Source: Bacillota bacterium (GTDB taxonomy: Bacteria > Bacillota > Clostridia > Peptostreptococcales > Anaerovoracaceae). Taken from it: a stretch of 40,752 nucleotides of DNA. The notes beneath the pieces are model-generated. The model searched no databases, was not told the DNA's origin, and saw only the letters and a program-made list of their open reading frames with translations. A program made the translations under genes and the position numbers. This document shows, in pieces, positions 25,410 to 33,508 of this stretch (its first letter is position 1; the number at the start of each line of letters is the position of its first letter). The DNA lies in NCBI GenBank assembly GCA_017432725.1, contig JAFRIQ010000030.1, positions 1 to 40,752 on the forward strand, in the 5' to 3' direction.

Positions 25410-26122
25410 CGGAAAACAGGGAGATCGCCCCTTCCGTCTTCAGAATGAAAGCTGAAGGAGACACGAAAGCGATCACGAAGCCCGGCCAGTTCGTCAACAT
25501 ACTGCTGGACGGTTTTTATCTCAGGCGCCCCATATCCGTATGCGACGTAAATGAAAACAGCATTACTGTCATTTACAAAGTCGTTGGAGACGGCACGAAG
25601 CTGATGTCTTCCATGAAGGAAGGAGAAAGCCTCGACATACTTACGGGCCTCGGAAACGGATACGATCTAAGCCTTTCGGGAAACAGGCCTCTGCTCCTCG
25701 GCGGAGGAGTCGGGGTACCTCCCCTTTACCTGCTGGCAAAAGAATTAAGAGCCCAGGGCAAGGAAGTCACGGCCGTACTTGGTTTCAATACCGGGGAAGA
25801 AGTATTTTACGAAAAAGAGTTCAAGGACTTAGGCGTAAAGACTCTCGTCACAACAGCCGACGGATCCTATGGGATCAAAGGCTTCGTGACAGATGCCATG
25901 AACGATATTGACTATACGTATTTCTATACCTGCGGTCCTGAGCCCATGCTCAAAGCCGTTTATGATCTTTCTGAGACCGAAGGACAGTTCAGCTTCGAAA
26001 GAAGGATGGGCTGCGGATTCGGAGCCTGCATGGGTTGTTCATGCAAGACCAGAAACGGATTCAAGCGCATATGCAAGGAAGGCCCTGTGCTTATGAAGGA
26101 GGAAATAATATGGGAAGACTGA
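25385..26122 (+). CDS. pyrK: dihydroorotate dehydrogenase B, electron transfer subunit
   Basis: The 245-aa protein is the FAD and [2Fe-2S] subunit that passes electrons from PyrD to NAD+. A ferredoxin-reductase beta barrel (1-100, with YLRRPISVCDV for FAD) is followed by a nucleotide-binding domain (GGGVGVPPLYLLAKEL, CGPEPMLKAV) and a C-terminal cluster motif MGCGFGACMGCSC with a later Cys. GAGGAGG inside the end of pyrC precedes the ATG. It overlaps pyrC by 25 nt and pyrD by 13 nt. Confidence 0.96.
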   Translation: MQQDIFRITENREIAPSVFRMKAEGDTKAITKPGQFVNILLDGFYLRRPISVCDVNENSITVIYKVVGDGTKLMSSMKEGESLDILTGLGNGYDLSLSGNRPLLLGGGVGVPPLYLLAKELRAQGKEVTAVLGFNTGEEVFYEKEFKDLGVKTLVTTADGSYGIKGFVTDAMNDIDYTYFYTCGPEPMLKAVYDLSETEGQFSFERRMGCGFGACMGCSCKTRNGFKRICKEGPVLMKEEIIWED

Positions 26123-27021
26123 GCGTAGATCTTTGCGGCATAGAACTTGACAATCCCGTCATACCCGCTTCCGGGACCTTCGGATACGGATATGAATTCG
26201 CTGAAGTTTACGATATAAACTGCCTGGGAACGTTCTCGTTCAAAGGCACCACGAGAGAAGAAAGATTCGGGAATCCTACACCCAGGATTGCCGAATCAGC
26301 TTCGGGCTGCGTCAACGCCGTAGGGCTCCAGAATCCGGGCGTGGACAAAGTTATCTCCGAGGAACTGCCAAGGCTCAAAAAAGTGTTCCATAAGCCTGTC
26401 ATGGCAAACGTGAGCGGTTTCTCCATCGATGAATACGTATACGTCTGCGAAAAGCTGGACAAAGAAGATCAGGTGGGATGGCTCGAGGTGAACATTAGCT
26501 GTCCCAACGTTCACGGAGGCGGAATGAGCTTCGGCACTGATCCCAAAGCTGCCACCGAAGTAACTAAAGCAGTGAAAGCCGTTACGAACAAACCCGTCAT
26601 AATGAAGCTCTCGCCCAACGTTACCGATATCGTAGCCGTTGCGAAAGCCTGCGAGGATGCAGGCGCAGACGCAGTAAGCCTCATAAACACCCTCATGGCC
26701 ATGAGGATAGATATAAAGAGAAGAAAGCCCATACTGGGGAACGTCACCGGAGGTCTCTCCGGAAAAGCCGTTTTCCCGGTCGCTCTCAGGATGGTCTATC
26801 AGACATCGAAAGCTCTAAGCATTCCTGTAGTAGGTCTCGGAGGCGTATCCACCGCCGAAGACGTCATAGAAATGATGATGGCCGGAGCCAGCGCCGTACA
26901 GGTAGGAGCGGCAAACCTGATAGACCCATGGGCATGTAAAAAGATCATAGAAGATCTGCCGGCAGCGCTGGACAAACTCGGAATAAAGGACATAAAGGAT
27001 ATCATAGGGGCGGCCCACTAA
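26110..27021 (+). CDS. pyrD: dihydroorotate dehydrogenase, class 1B catalytic subunit
   Basis: The 303-aa TIM barrel oxidises dihydroorotate to orotate with FMN and hands electrons to PyrK. It has the class 1B site NISCPNVHGGGMSFG, whose Cys acts as base, and the FMN phosphate region GLGGVSTAEDVIEMMMAGA. The ATG at 26110 has AAGGAGG in front and gives the family start (GRLSVDLCGIELDNPVIPAS); a longer reading frame from 26035 lies inside pyrK and is rejected. NAD-linked PyrD/PyrK suits anaerobic growth. Confidence 0.96.
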   Translation: MGRLSVDLCGIELDNPVIPASGTFGYGYEFAEVYDINCLGTFSFKGTTREERFGNPTPRIAESASGCVNAVGLQNPGVDKVISEELPRLKKVFHKPVMANVSGFSIDEYVYVCEKLDKEDQVGWLEVNISCPNVHGGGMSFGTDPKAATEVTKAVKAVTNKPVIMKLSPNVTDIVAVAKACEDAGADAVSLINTLMAMRIDIKRRKPILGNVTGGLSGKAVFPVALRMVYQTSKALSIPVVGLGGVSTAEDVIEMMMAGASAVQVGAANLIDPWACKKIIEDLPAALDKLGIKDIKDIIGAAH

Positions 27022-27035
27022 AGGAAGGAGTAAAA

Positions 27036-27734
27036 ATGAGCAAAGACGTTATCATAGCCTGCGATTTCCCTGGCAGAAAAGAAACCTTGGATTTTCTTGA
27101 TAAGTTCAAGGAAGAAAAACCTTTCGTAAAGGTCGGTATGGAACTTTTCTATGCCGAAGGACCGAAATTCGTTAAGGAAATAAAGGACAGAGGACACAAG
27201 ATATTCCTCGACCTCAAACTCTGCGATATACCCAATACCGTAAAAAAAGCCATGGCTGCGCTTTCGGATCTGGACGTGGACATCTGCAATCTCCACGCCT
27301 TCGGGGGAATGGAAATGATGAAAGCGGCAGTAGAAGGCCTGACCAGGCCGGACGGCAGCCGTCCCCTGCTCATAGCAGTAACGGTCCTGACTTCCATAAG
27401 CCAGGAAATGCTCGAAAATGAGATAAAGATAGAAAGACCTCTTAAAGACGTGGTCATAGAATATGCTAAAAACGCAAAAGAAGCCGGCCTTGACGGCGTC
27501 GTTTGCTCTCCTCTGGAAGCGTCTATAGTTCACGAAAACTGCGGTGACAGTTTCCTTACCGTGACTCCGGGGATACGCTTTGCTGACGATGCGAAAGGCG
27601 ATCAGCAGAGAGTCACTACGCCGGCAAAAGCTAAGGAGATAGGCTCCGATTACATAGTGGTAGGAAGATCTATCACGGCTGCCGAAGACCCGGTAAAAGC
27701 ATACAGAAGATGTGTAGAAGAGTTTTGTAAATAA
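27036..27734 (+). CDS. pyrF: orotidine 5'-phosphate decarboxylase
   Basis: The 232-aa enzyme converts OMP to UMP. The catalytic tetrad motif is FLDLKLCDIPNT (Asp59, Lys61, Asp64), and the phosphate-gripper end has TPGIRFADDAKGDQQR and DYIVVGRSIT. AAGGAGTAAAA lies ahead of the ATG. It is of normal bacterial size and lies 14 nt after pyrD in the operon. Confidence 0.96.
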   Translation: MSKDVIIACDFPGRKETLDFLDKFKEEKPFVKVGMELFYAEGPKFVKEIKDRGHKIFLDLKLCDIPNTVKKAMAALSDLDVDICNLHAFGGMEMMKAAVEGLTRPDGSRPLLIAVTVLTSISQEMLENEIKIERPLKDVVIEYAKNAKEAGLDGVVCSPLEASIVHENCGDSFLTVTPGIRFADDAKGDQQRVTTPAKAKEIGSDYIVVGRSITAAEDPVKAYRRCVEEFCK

Positions 27735-27746
27735 AGGAGAAAGAAT

Positions 27747-28382
27747 ATGAAGGAACTTATAGCAAAAGACCTGCTGTCAATAGAAGCCGTATTTTTAAGC
27801 CCGGACAAGCCATTTACCTGGGCAAGCGGGATCAAGAGCCCCATATACTGCGACAACCGTCTCACCCTTACCGCGCCCAAGGTAAGAAACGACGTCGAGA
27901 ACGGTCTTGCAGCTCTTGTAAAAGAATATTATCCGGACGCTGAAGTCCTTATGGGCACCTCCACGGCGGGCATAGCCCACGCCGCCATCACAGGACATCT
28001 TCTCGGACTTCCCATGGGTTACGTAAGAGGCGGGGCCAAAGATCACGGAAGACACAACCAGATCGAAGGAAAGCTTGAAAAAGGCCAGAAAGTCGTAGTG
28101 GTCGAAGACCTCATATCCACTGGAGGCAGCGTCATAGAAGTAGTCAACGTTTTAAGAGAAGCCGGAGCCGACGTACTTGGCATAGTCAGCATATTCACCT
28201 ACGGCATGAAAAAAGGTCTCGAGCGCCTGGCAGAAGCAAAGGTGGAAAACCACTCTCTCACTAACTTCGACGTCATAGTAAAAGTAGCAGCGGAAGAAGG
28301 ATATATAAAGCCGGAAGACGTGGAAAGACTCAAAGCCTTCAGAGACGATCCTTCCGACGAAAGCTGGATAAAGGGAGAATAA
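27747..28382 (+). CDS. pyrE: orotate phosphoribosyltransferase
   Basis: The 211-aa enzyme joins orotate and PRPP to give OMP. The PRPP-binding motif [16 protein letters not shown] (about residues 116-131) and the flexible-loop region [17 protein letters not shown] are clear. Its stop is 1 nt from the pyrB ATG; AAAGGAG precedes its own ATG 12 nt after pyrF. Confidence 0.96.
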   Translation: MKELIAKDLLSIEAVFLSPDKPFTWASGIKSPIYCDNRLTLTAPKVRNDVENGLAALVKEYYPDAEVLMGTSTAGIAHAAITGHLLGLPMGYVRGGAKDHGRHNQIEGKLEKGQKVVVVEDLISTGGSVIEVVNVLREAGADVLGIVSIFTYGMKKGLERLAEAKVENHSLTNFDVIVKVAAEEGYIKPEDVERLKAFRDDPSDESWIKGE

Positions 28383-28383
28383 G

Positions 28384-29475
28384 ATGAGGAACCTTCTCGA
28401 TATAATGGACCTGTCCACAGATGAACTGGACAGCCTCATAAAGACCGCGCTGGATATCAAGGACCATCCTGACAAATACGCGGACGCATGCAAAAGAAAG
28501 AAGCTTGCGACCCTCTTCTTCGAGCCGTCAACGAGAACGCGCCTCAGTTTTGAAGCGGCTATGTATGAGCTGGGCGGAAACGTCATAGGTTTTTCCGAAA
28601 GTTCATCAAGCTCTGCGGCAAAAGGAGAAAGCGTGGCCGATACGGTAAAGGTAGTCAGCAACTACGCCGATATCATAGCCATGAGACACCCTAAGGACGG
28701 AGCAGCGCTGGTAGCCGTAAGAAACGCAAATGTTCCTGTCATAAACGCAGGAGACGGAGGGCACCACCACCCCACGCAGACCCTTGCGGACCTCCTCACC
28801 ATATACAGGGAAAAAGGAGGATTCAGCGGCCTGACTATAGGCCTTTGCGGCGACCTGAAGTACGGAAGGACCGTTCACTCTCTGGTCTACGCTATGTCAA
28901 GATACGAAGGCGTGAGCTTCGTTTTCATATCTCCGGAAGAACTGAGATTCCCCAGATATATAATCGATGACGTGCTCGAAAAGAACGGTATACCCTACTC
29001 CGAAACTTCGGACCTCGAGGAAGCCATACCCAAACTCGACATACTGTATATGACACGCATACAGAGGGAGCGTTTCCTTGATATGAACGAGTACGAAAGA
29101 CTTAAAGACAGCTATATCCTCACTCCCGAGAAACTTGTCTCGGCGAAAAAGGACATGGCTATACTCCACCCTCTTCCCAGAGTCAATGAGATATCAGTGG
29201 CAGTGGACAGAGATCCGAGAGCAAAATATTTCGAACAGACCCTGAACGGAAAATACATGAGGATGGCCCTTATACTGAAACTCCTGGGACTTGACGGGAA
29301 GCCGTCCGATGAGGCCGGAGATACGGTGCGGGACGTTATATACGACAGATTCAAATGCCCCAACCACAGGTGCATCACTACCACCGAACAGGAACTGCGT
29401 CAGGAATTTTACAGCGTTGATGAAGAAAAAGGCATTTACCGCTGTGTTTACTGCGATACAGAAATAAGGAAATAA
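28384..29475 (+). CDS. pyrB: aspartate carbamoyltransferase fused to a PyrI-type zinc domain
   Basis: The 363-aa protein joins carbamoyl phosphate and aspartate. Residues 1-303 are the catalytic chain, with the carbamoyl-phosphate loop [25 protein letters not shown] and [11 protein letters not shown] 60-residue tail then carries C325-x4-C330-x23-C354-x2-C357 (CPNHRC ... CVYC). E. coli PyrI has the same arrangement (C-x4-C-x22-C-x2-C) in the zinc domain that contacts the catalytic chains. The PyrI nucleotide-binding allosteric domain is absent, and no separate pyrI is in the window. The tail probably steadies the assembly rather than giving CTP feedback. The gene starts 2 nt after pyrE. Confidence 0.95.
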   Translation: MRNLLDIMDLSTDELDSLIKTALDIKDHPDKYADACKRKKLATLFFEPSTRTRLSFEAAMYELGGNVIGFSESSSSSAAKGESVADTVKVVSNYADIIAMRHPKDGAALVAVRNANVPVINAGDGGHHHPTQTLADLLTIYREKGGFSGLTIGLCGDLKYGRTVHSLVYAMSRYEGVSFVFISPEELRFPRYIIDDVLEKNGIPYSETSDLEEAIPKLDILYMTRIQRERFLDMNEYERLKDSYILTPEKLVSAKKDMAILHPLPRVNEISVAVDRDPRAKYFEQTLNGKYMRMALILKLLGLDGKPSDEAGDTVRDVIYDRFKCPNHRCITTTEQELRQEFYSVDEEKGIYRCVYCDTEIRK

Positions 29476-29492
29476 CATTAGGCGAGGTTAAA

Positions 29493-32400
29493 ATGAAACG
29501 AACAGATATCAAAAAGATAATGATCATAGGTTCCGGTCCCATTGTCATAGGACAGGCGGCTGAATTCGACTATGCAGGAACGCAGGCCTGCCTGGCCCTC
29601 AAAGAAGAAGGTTATCAGGTAATACTGGTAAATTCCAATCCTGCCACCATCATGACCGACACATCAATTGCGGACAAGGTGTACATGGAGCCGCTGACCC
29701 TTGAATACGTGGCCAAAATAATCAGATACGAACGCCCCGACGCCATACTCCCCGGTATAGGCGGACAGACAGGTCTCAACCTCGCCATGCAGCTCAACAA
29801 CAAAGGGATACTTGCCGAATGCGGCGTAGAACTTCTCGGTACCAGCAGCGAAAGCATAGAAAAAGCAGAAGACCGCGAACTCTTCAAGGAAATGTGCATA
29901 TCCATAGGAGAACCGGTAATACCTTCCGAGATAACCTACAGCATCGACGAAGCAAAGGCTGCCGCCCTCAAGATAGGATATCCCGTCGTGCTCAGGCCTG
30001 CATTCACCCTAGGCGGTACCGGAGGCGGATTCGCCAACAATGAAAAAGAACTCGAAGAAATAGGCAAAAACGCTTTCGCTCTTTCCCCCGTGCATCAGGT
30101 GCTCATAGAAAAGAGCGTAAAAGGATATAAAGAAATAGAATTCGAAGTCATGAGAGACGGCAACGACAAAGCCATTACCATATGCGGTATGGAAAACGTC
30201 GATCCCGTAGGAGTCCACACGGGAGATTCCATAGTTGTCGCTCCCATACTGTCCCTTTCAGACTCGGATTTCAAAATGCTCAATGACAGTGCGATCAAGA
30301 TCATTAGAGAGCTCAAGATATCCGGCGGATGCAACGTCCAGTTCGCATTGAACCCGGACAGCAGCGAATATTATCTCATCGAAGTAAATCCGAGGGTATC
30401 GCGTTCATCGGCCCTCGCATCCAAGGCATCCGGTTATCCCATAGCAAGGGTAACGGCAAAAATAGCGGTGGGCATGTCTTTAGACGAGATTCCCGTTGCG
30501 GGAGGCTTTGCTTCGACAGAACCGTCTCTTGACTATATCGTTGCTAAATTCCCAAGGTTCCCCTTCGACAAATTCACCACCGTACCCAACGTACTCGGTA
30601 CGCAGATGAAAGCGACAGGCGAAGTCATGGGCATAGGCTCGAATCTTGAGGAATGCATGCTCAAATCCGTAAGGTCCCTCGAGATCGGAGCATATCACTT
30701 CAGCCTGCGTAAATTCGATGAGTGGAACAAAGAAGACCTTCTCTCGTACGTCGGAGAATTCCACGATGATAACGTCTTCGCCATCTTCAAACTTATACGC
30801 ATGGGAGAAAGCCTTGAAAAACTCCATGAGATCACCATGATCACTCCTCTTTTCCTCGAATCCTTCAAAAAGATCGTGGATATGGAAACGGAGATCTCAA
30901 GAAGCCACGGCATAGATACTTTAAGAGAAGCCAAGAAAATGGGCTTCTCTGACAGATATATAGCAGAGCATTGGAACATAGATGAAAAAGACGTCTATAT
31001 GCTCAGGAAACTGCACGGGATAATCCCTTCCTTCAGGATGGTAGACACCCTGCACACGGGAAAATATATAGCATACCTCTATTCTTCCTACAGCGGAGAG
31101 AACCAGTCGAAACTGGGCAACAAGAAAAAGATCATCGTCATAGGCGCAGGTCCCATCAGGATAGGCCAGGGCGTAGAGTTCGACTACTCCACGGTCCATG
31201 CGGTCCAGACCATAAGAAGAGCCGGCTACGAAGCCATAATCATCAACAACAACCCTGAAACGGTGTCAACTGACTACACCACTTCCGACAAGCTGTATTT
31301 CGATCCTCTGACTCCCGAAGACGTTATGGAGATCATTGATTACGAGCAGGCGGACGGAGTCATAGTGACCCTCGGCGGACAGACAGCCATAAACCTGGCA
31401 GAGCCTTTAGCCGCGCGCGGCGTAAAACTCATAGGAACGGACTGCGAATCCATAGACAAGGCCGAGAACCGCGACAGTTTCGAAAAGATACTCAAAGACC
31501 TGAACATACCCCAGCCTCAGGGAAGAGCCGTAACCACCATAGAAGACGGTATAAAGGCTGCCAACGAAGTCGGATATCCGGTACTGGTAAGGCCAAGCTT
31601 CGTTCTCGGCGGAAGAGCGATGGAGATAGTCGCAAACGACGAGATGCTGAAGCATTATCTCAAAAACGCAGTTGAGATCGACGCGGATAAGCCCGTGCTC
31701 GTGGACCACTACATCCAGGGCAAGGAAGTAGAAGTAGACGCCATCTGCGACGGATACGACGTATTCGTTCCGGGCATCATGGAACTTGTGGAGCGTACCG
31801 GCGTCCATTCCGGAGACTCCATAAGCGTATATCCTACCTACTCTATTTCCGACAAAGTAAAGGGAACGATACTTCAGTACGCAAAGAAACTGGGTCTCGG
31901 TATAGGGATCATAGGCCTTTTCAACATACAGTTCATCGTAGACAGCAAAGACGACGTATATATCATCGAAGTGAATCCCCGCTCTTCAAGGACCGTTCCG
32001 TTCCTCTCAAAAGCCACGGGATACTCTCTTGCAGATATAGCTACGGAAGTCATACTCGGAAAGACCCTTAAGGAACAGGGGATCTTCGGTATCTATCCTG
32101 ATGAAAAGAAACGCAACTACGTAAAGGTTCCTGTGTTCTCTTCCAACAAGATCAAAGGACTCGACGTCTATCTCTCACCGGAAATGAAATCCACAGGCGA
32201 GGCCATAGGATACGACACTTCCCTTCCGAGAGCTCTTTACAAAGCCCTCCAGGCTTCAGGCATGAAACTGCAGAACTACGGCACCGTTGTCGTAACGCTG
32301 GCAGACGAAGACAAGGATGAAGCTCTTCCCATAGTGAGAAGCTTCTACAACATGGGATTCAACATCGCCGCTACGGCAGGGACGGCAGATTTCCTCAAGA

Positions 32401-32663
32401 CCAACGGGATACGCACCCATAAACTCGGAAAGATCTCTGAAGGAAGCAATGAGATACTCGATTTCATTAGGTCAGGTTTCGTGAGCTACGTCATAAACAC
32501 GAGGTCCATGACGTCCGGGATCCATTTTGTCGACGGCGCGGAAATAAGGCGCTGCGCCAATGAAAACGGAGTGACCATATTCACTTCTCTGGACACGGTC
32601 AGGATAGTCACTGAAGTGCTCGAGGAGATGACCATTTCCGTATCGACCATAGACGCTGAATAA
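29493..32663 (+). CDS. carB: carbamoyl-phosphate synthase large subunit
   Basis: The 1056-aa protein has both ATP-grasp halves, each starting with a matching motif: KKIMIIGSGPIVIGQAAEFD and KKIIVIGAGPIRIGQGVEFD (about residue 545). The C-terminal MGS-like allosteric domain (about 930-1056) is present. It makes carbamoyl phosphate from bicarbonate, ammonia and 2 ATP. Ammonia normally comes from CarA, which is not in this operon; it must lie elsewhere or the enzyme uses free ammonia. GCGAGGTTAAA precedes the ATG. Its last 39 nt before the stop recur at 33274-33312. Confidence 0.97.
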   Translation: MKRTDIKKIMIIGSGPIVIGQAAEFDYAGTQACLALKEEGYQVILVNSNPATIMTDTSIADKVYMEPLTLEYVAKIIRYERPDAILPGIGGQTGLNLAMQLNNKGILAECGVELLGTSSESIEKAEDRELFKEMCISIGEPVIPSEITYSIDEAKAAALKIGYPVVLRPAFTLGGTGGGFANNEKELEEIGKNAFALSPVHQVLIEKSVKGYKEIEFEVMRDGNDKAITICGMENVDPVGVHTGDSIVVAPILSLSDSDFKMLNDSAIKIIRELKISGGCNVQFALNPDSSEYYLIEVNPRVSRSSALASKASGYPIARVTAKIAVGMSLDEIPVAGGFASTEPSLDYIVAKFPRFPFDKFTTVPNVLGTQMKATGEVMGIGSNLEECMLKSVRSLEIGAYHFSLRKFDEWNKEDLLSYVGEFHDDNVFAIFKLIRMGESLEKLHEITMITPLFLESFKKIVDMETEISRSHGIDTLREAKKMGFSDRYIAEHWNIDEKDVYMLRKLHGIIPSFRMVDTLHTGKYIAYLYSSYSGENQSKLGNKKKIIVIGAGPIRIGQGVEFDYSTVHAVQTIRRAGYEAIIINNNPETVSTDYTTSDKLYFDPLTPEDVMEIIDYEQADGVIVTLGGQTAINLAEPLAARGVKLIGTDCESIDKAENRDSFEKILKDLNIPQPQGRAVTTIEDGIKAANEVGYPVLVRPSFVLGGRAMEIVANDEMLKHYLKNAVEIDADKPVLVDHYIQGKEVEVDAICDGYDVFVPGIMELVERTGVHSGDSISVYPTYSISDKVKGTILQYAKKLGLGIGIIGLFNIQFIVDSKDDVYIIEVNPRSSRTVPFLSKATGYSLADIATEVILGKTLKEQGIFGIYPDEKKRNYVKVPVFSSNKIKGLDVYLSPEMKSTGEAIGYDTSLPRALYKALQASGMKLQNYGTVVVTLADEDKDEALPIVRSFYNMGFNIAATAGTADFLKTNGIRTHKLGKISEGSNEILDFIRSGFVSYVINTRSMTSGIHFVDGAEIRRCANENGVTIFTSLDTVRIVTEVLEEMTISVSTIDAE
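32622..32660 (+). repeat. copy 1 of the carB 3' end repeat
   Basis: The last 13 sense codons of carB (encoding EEMTISVSTIDAE), followed by TAACAAAAAAG. It matches 33274-33312 at 36 of 39 positions. Confidence 0.93.
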
Positions 32664-32688
32664 CAAAAAAGCGGCACGAAATGAAGTG

Positions 32689-32729
32689 AACCCCTTTCGT
32701 TAGAAAAAAATCTAATGAAAGGGGTTTTT
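32689..32729 (+). terminator. terminator after carB
   Basis: AACCCCTTTCGTTAG pairs with CTAATGAAAGGGGTT (one G-T pair) around an A-rich loop, followed by TTTTTAA. It lies within the stretch bounded by the two carB-end copies. Confidence 0.9.
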
Positions 32730-32827
32730 AAGTGTCTGGAAAGATAAAGTAGAGTAATGAATTTAAGCGCCGCATGTGTTAAAGTGATGTTGTAGTAGTG
32801 TTTTAATAGTCGCATGGAGGAAGAGAA

Positions 32828-33283
32828 ATGGATAAAAAGACAAATCTGATACAGACGTTTTTCATGTCTGTCCTGTTTTCAGTGATCTTTACGGCAGTAG
32901 GATACTTCATGTCCCCCGCCGATCCGGTAAATGTATCGATCCAGTTTGTTGTAGGTCTTATTGTAGGAATGGCTGTCAGCCTCATCATTCCTGTGGGCGA
33001 GATAGGATCTGCCGTAGCTTCCAAACTCAGCGCACCGGGAAGCCCGGCATTCAGCTTTTTTATGTTCAATACCATACTTCTGATAATGCTGGTCTTTATG
33101 TGCCCGATCATGGCTGTCATTTTCGGCTGCGTCTTAGGCGGGGCACCGCTGCCTGCTATTCTGCACGGAGCATACGGCAACTTTGTCCCCTTCTATATCT
33201 GTGGAGCCCTGGCGATGCAGCTTCTGGGAACAAAGATCTCAAAGTTGTCGGCCTATCTGGCTCATCCTGAAATGAGGAGATGA
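32828..33283 (+). CDS. unrecognised four-helix membrane protein
   Basis: I do not recognise this 151-aa protein. About four membrane helices are visible (near residues 8-27, 36-58, 77-105 and 110-132), with a conserved-looking GAYGNFVPFYICGALAM in the last part. ATGGAGGAAGAG gives a good ribosome binding site. The 164 nt before it hold the carB terminator and a weak promoter (TTAAAG-17-TTTAAT). Its last codons and TGA stop (EMRR-stop) lie inside the second copy of the carB 3' end, out of frame with carB, so its natural C-terminus may have been lost at that junction. It looks like cargo of an insertion rather than part of the pyr operon. Confidence 0.7.
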   Translation: MDKKTNLIQTFFMSVLFSVIFTAVGYFMSPADPVNVSIQFVVGLIVGMAVSLIIPVGEIGSAVASKLSAPGSPAFSFFMFNTILLIMLVFMCPIMAVIFGCVLGGAPLPAILHGAYGNFVPFYICGALAMQLLGTKISKLSAYLAHPEMRR

Positions 33284-33312
33284 CCATTTCGGTATCGACT
33301 ATAGACGCAGAA
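33274..33312 (+). repeat. copy 2 of the carB 3' end (gene remnant)
   Basis: This non-coding stretch still reads EEMTISVSTIDAE in frame, then CAA instead of TAA. Against carB it differs at 3 of 39 positions (TCC/TCG, ACC/ACT, GCT/GCA), all third-position and silent. Similar sequence continues for about 12 nt (CAAACAAAAAAAG against TAACAAAAAAG). Confidence 0.93.
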
Positions 33313-33317
33313 CAAAC

Positions 33318-33350
33318 AAAAAAAGAGCCCTGCAAAGCAGGGCAATTTTT
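33318..33350. terminator. bidirectional terminator beyond the carB remnant
   Basis: GCCCTGC (33327-33333) pairs with GCAGGGC (33337-33343) around AAA. TTTTT follows on the right and a run of seven A lies on the left. It can stop rightward pyr transcription and leftward transcription of the UroD-family operon. Confidence 0.88.
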
Positions 33351-33356
33351 CTGTTT

Positions 33357-33494
33357 TTAAAGTGTTACCAGCATAGAGACCATTCCGATAACAGCCTGTT
33401 TTCTTCCCGCCATATTATCCTCGGGAAGAGGAGACGGCATTTCCTTTGCAAGGGCTTCAACGTCCTGCTCGAAGTTTTCAAACTTGATTATCAT
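33357..33494 (-). CDS. unrecognised 45-aa protein downstream of the UroD-family gene
   Basis: A short reading frame with ATG at 33494 and TAA at 33357 encodes 45 residues: MIIKFENFEQDVEALAKEMP, then a Pro-rich SPLPEDN turn, and a hydrophobic helix (QAVIGMVSMLVTL). The ribosome binding site AATAGGAGGTAGCAAA is among the best in the window, which argues strongly that it is translated. It starts 14 nt after the UroD-family stop and ends just before a terminator, so it is the second gene of that operon. The family is unknown; an accessory or regulatory peptide of the methyltransferase is possible. Confidence 0.72.
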   Translation of the reverse strand: MIIKFENFEQDVEALAKEMPSPLPEDNMAGRKQAVIGMVSMLVTL

Positions 33495-33508
33495 TTTGCT
33501 ACCTCCTA

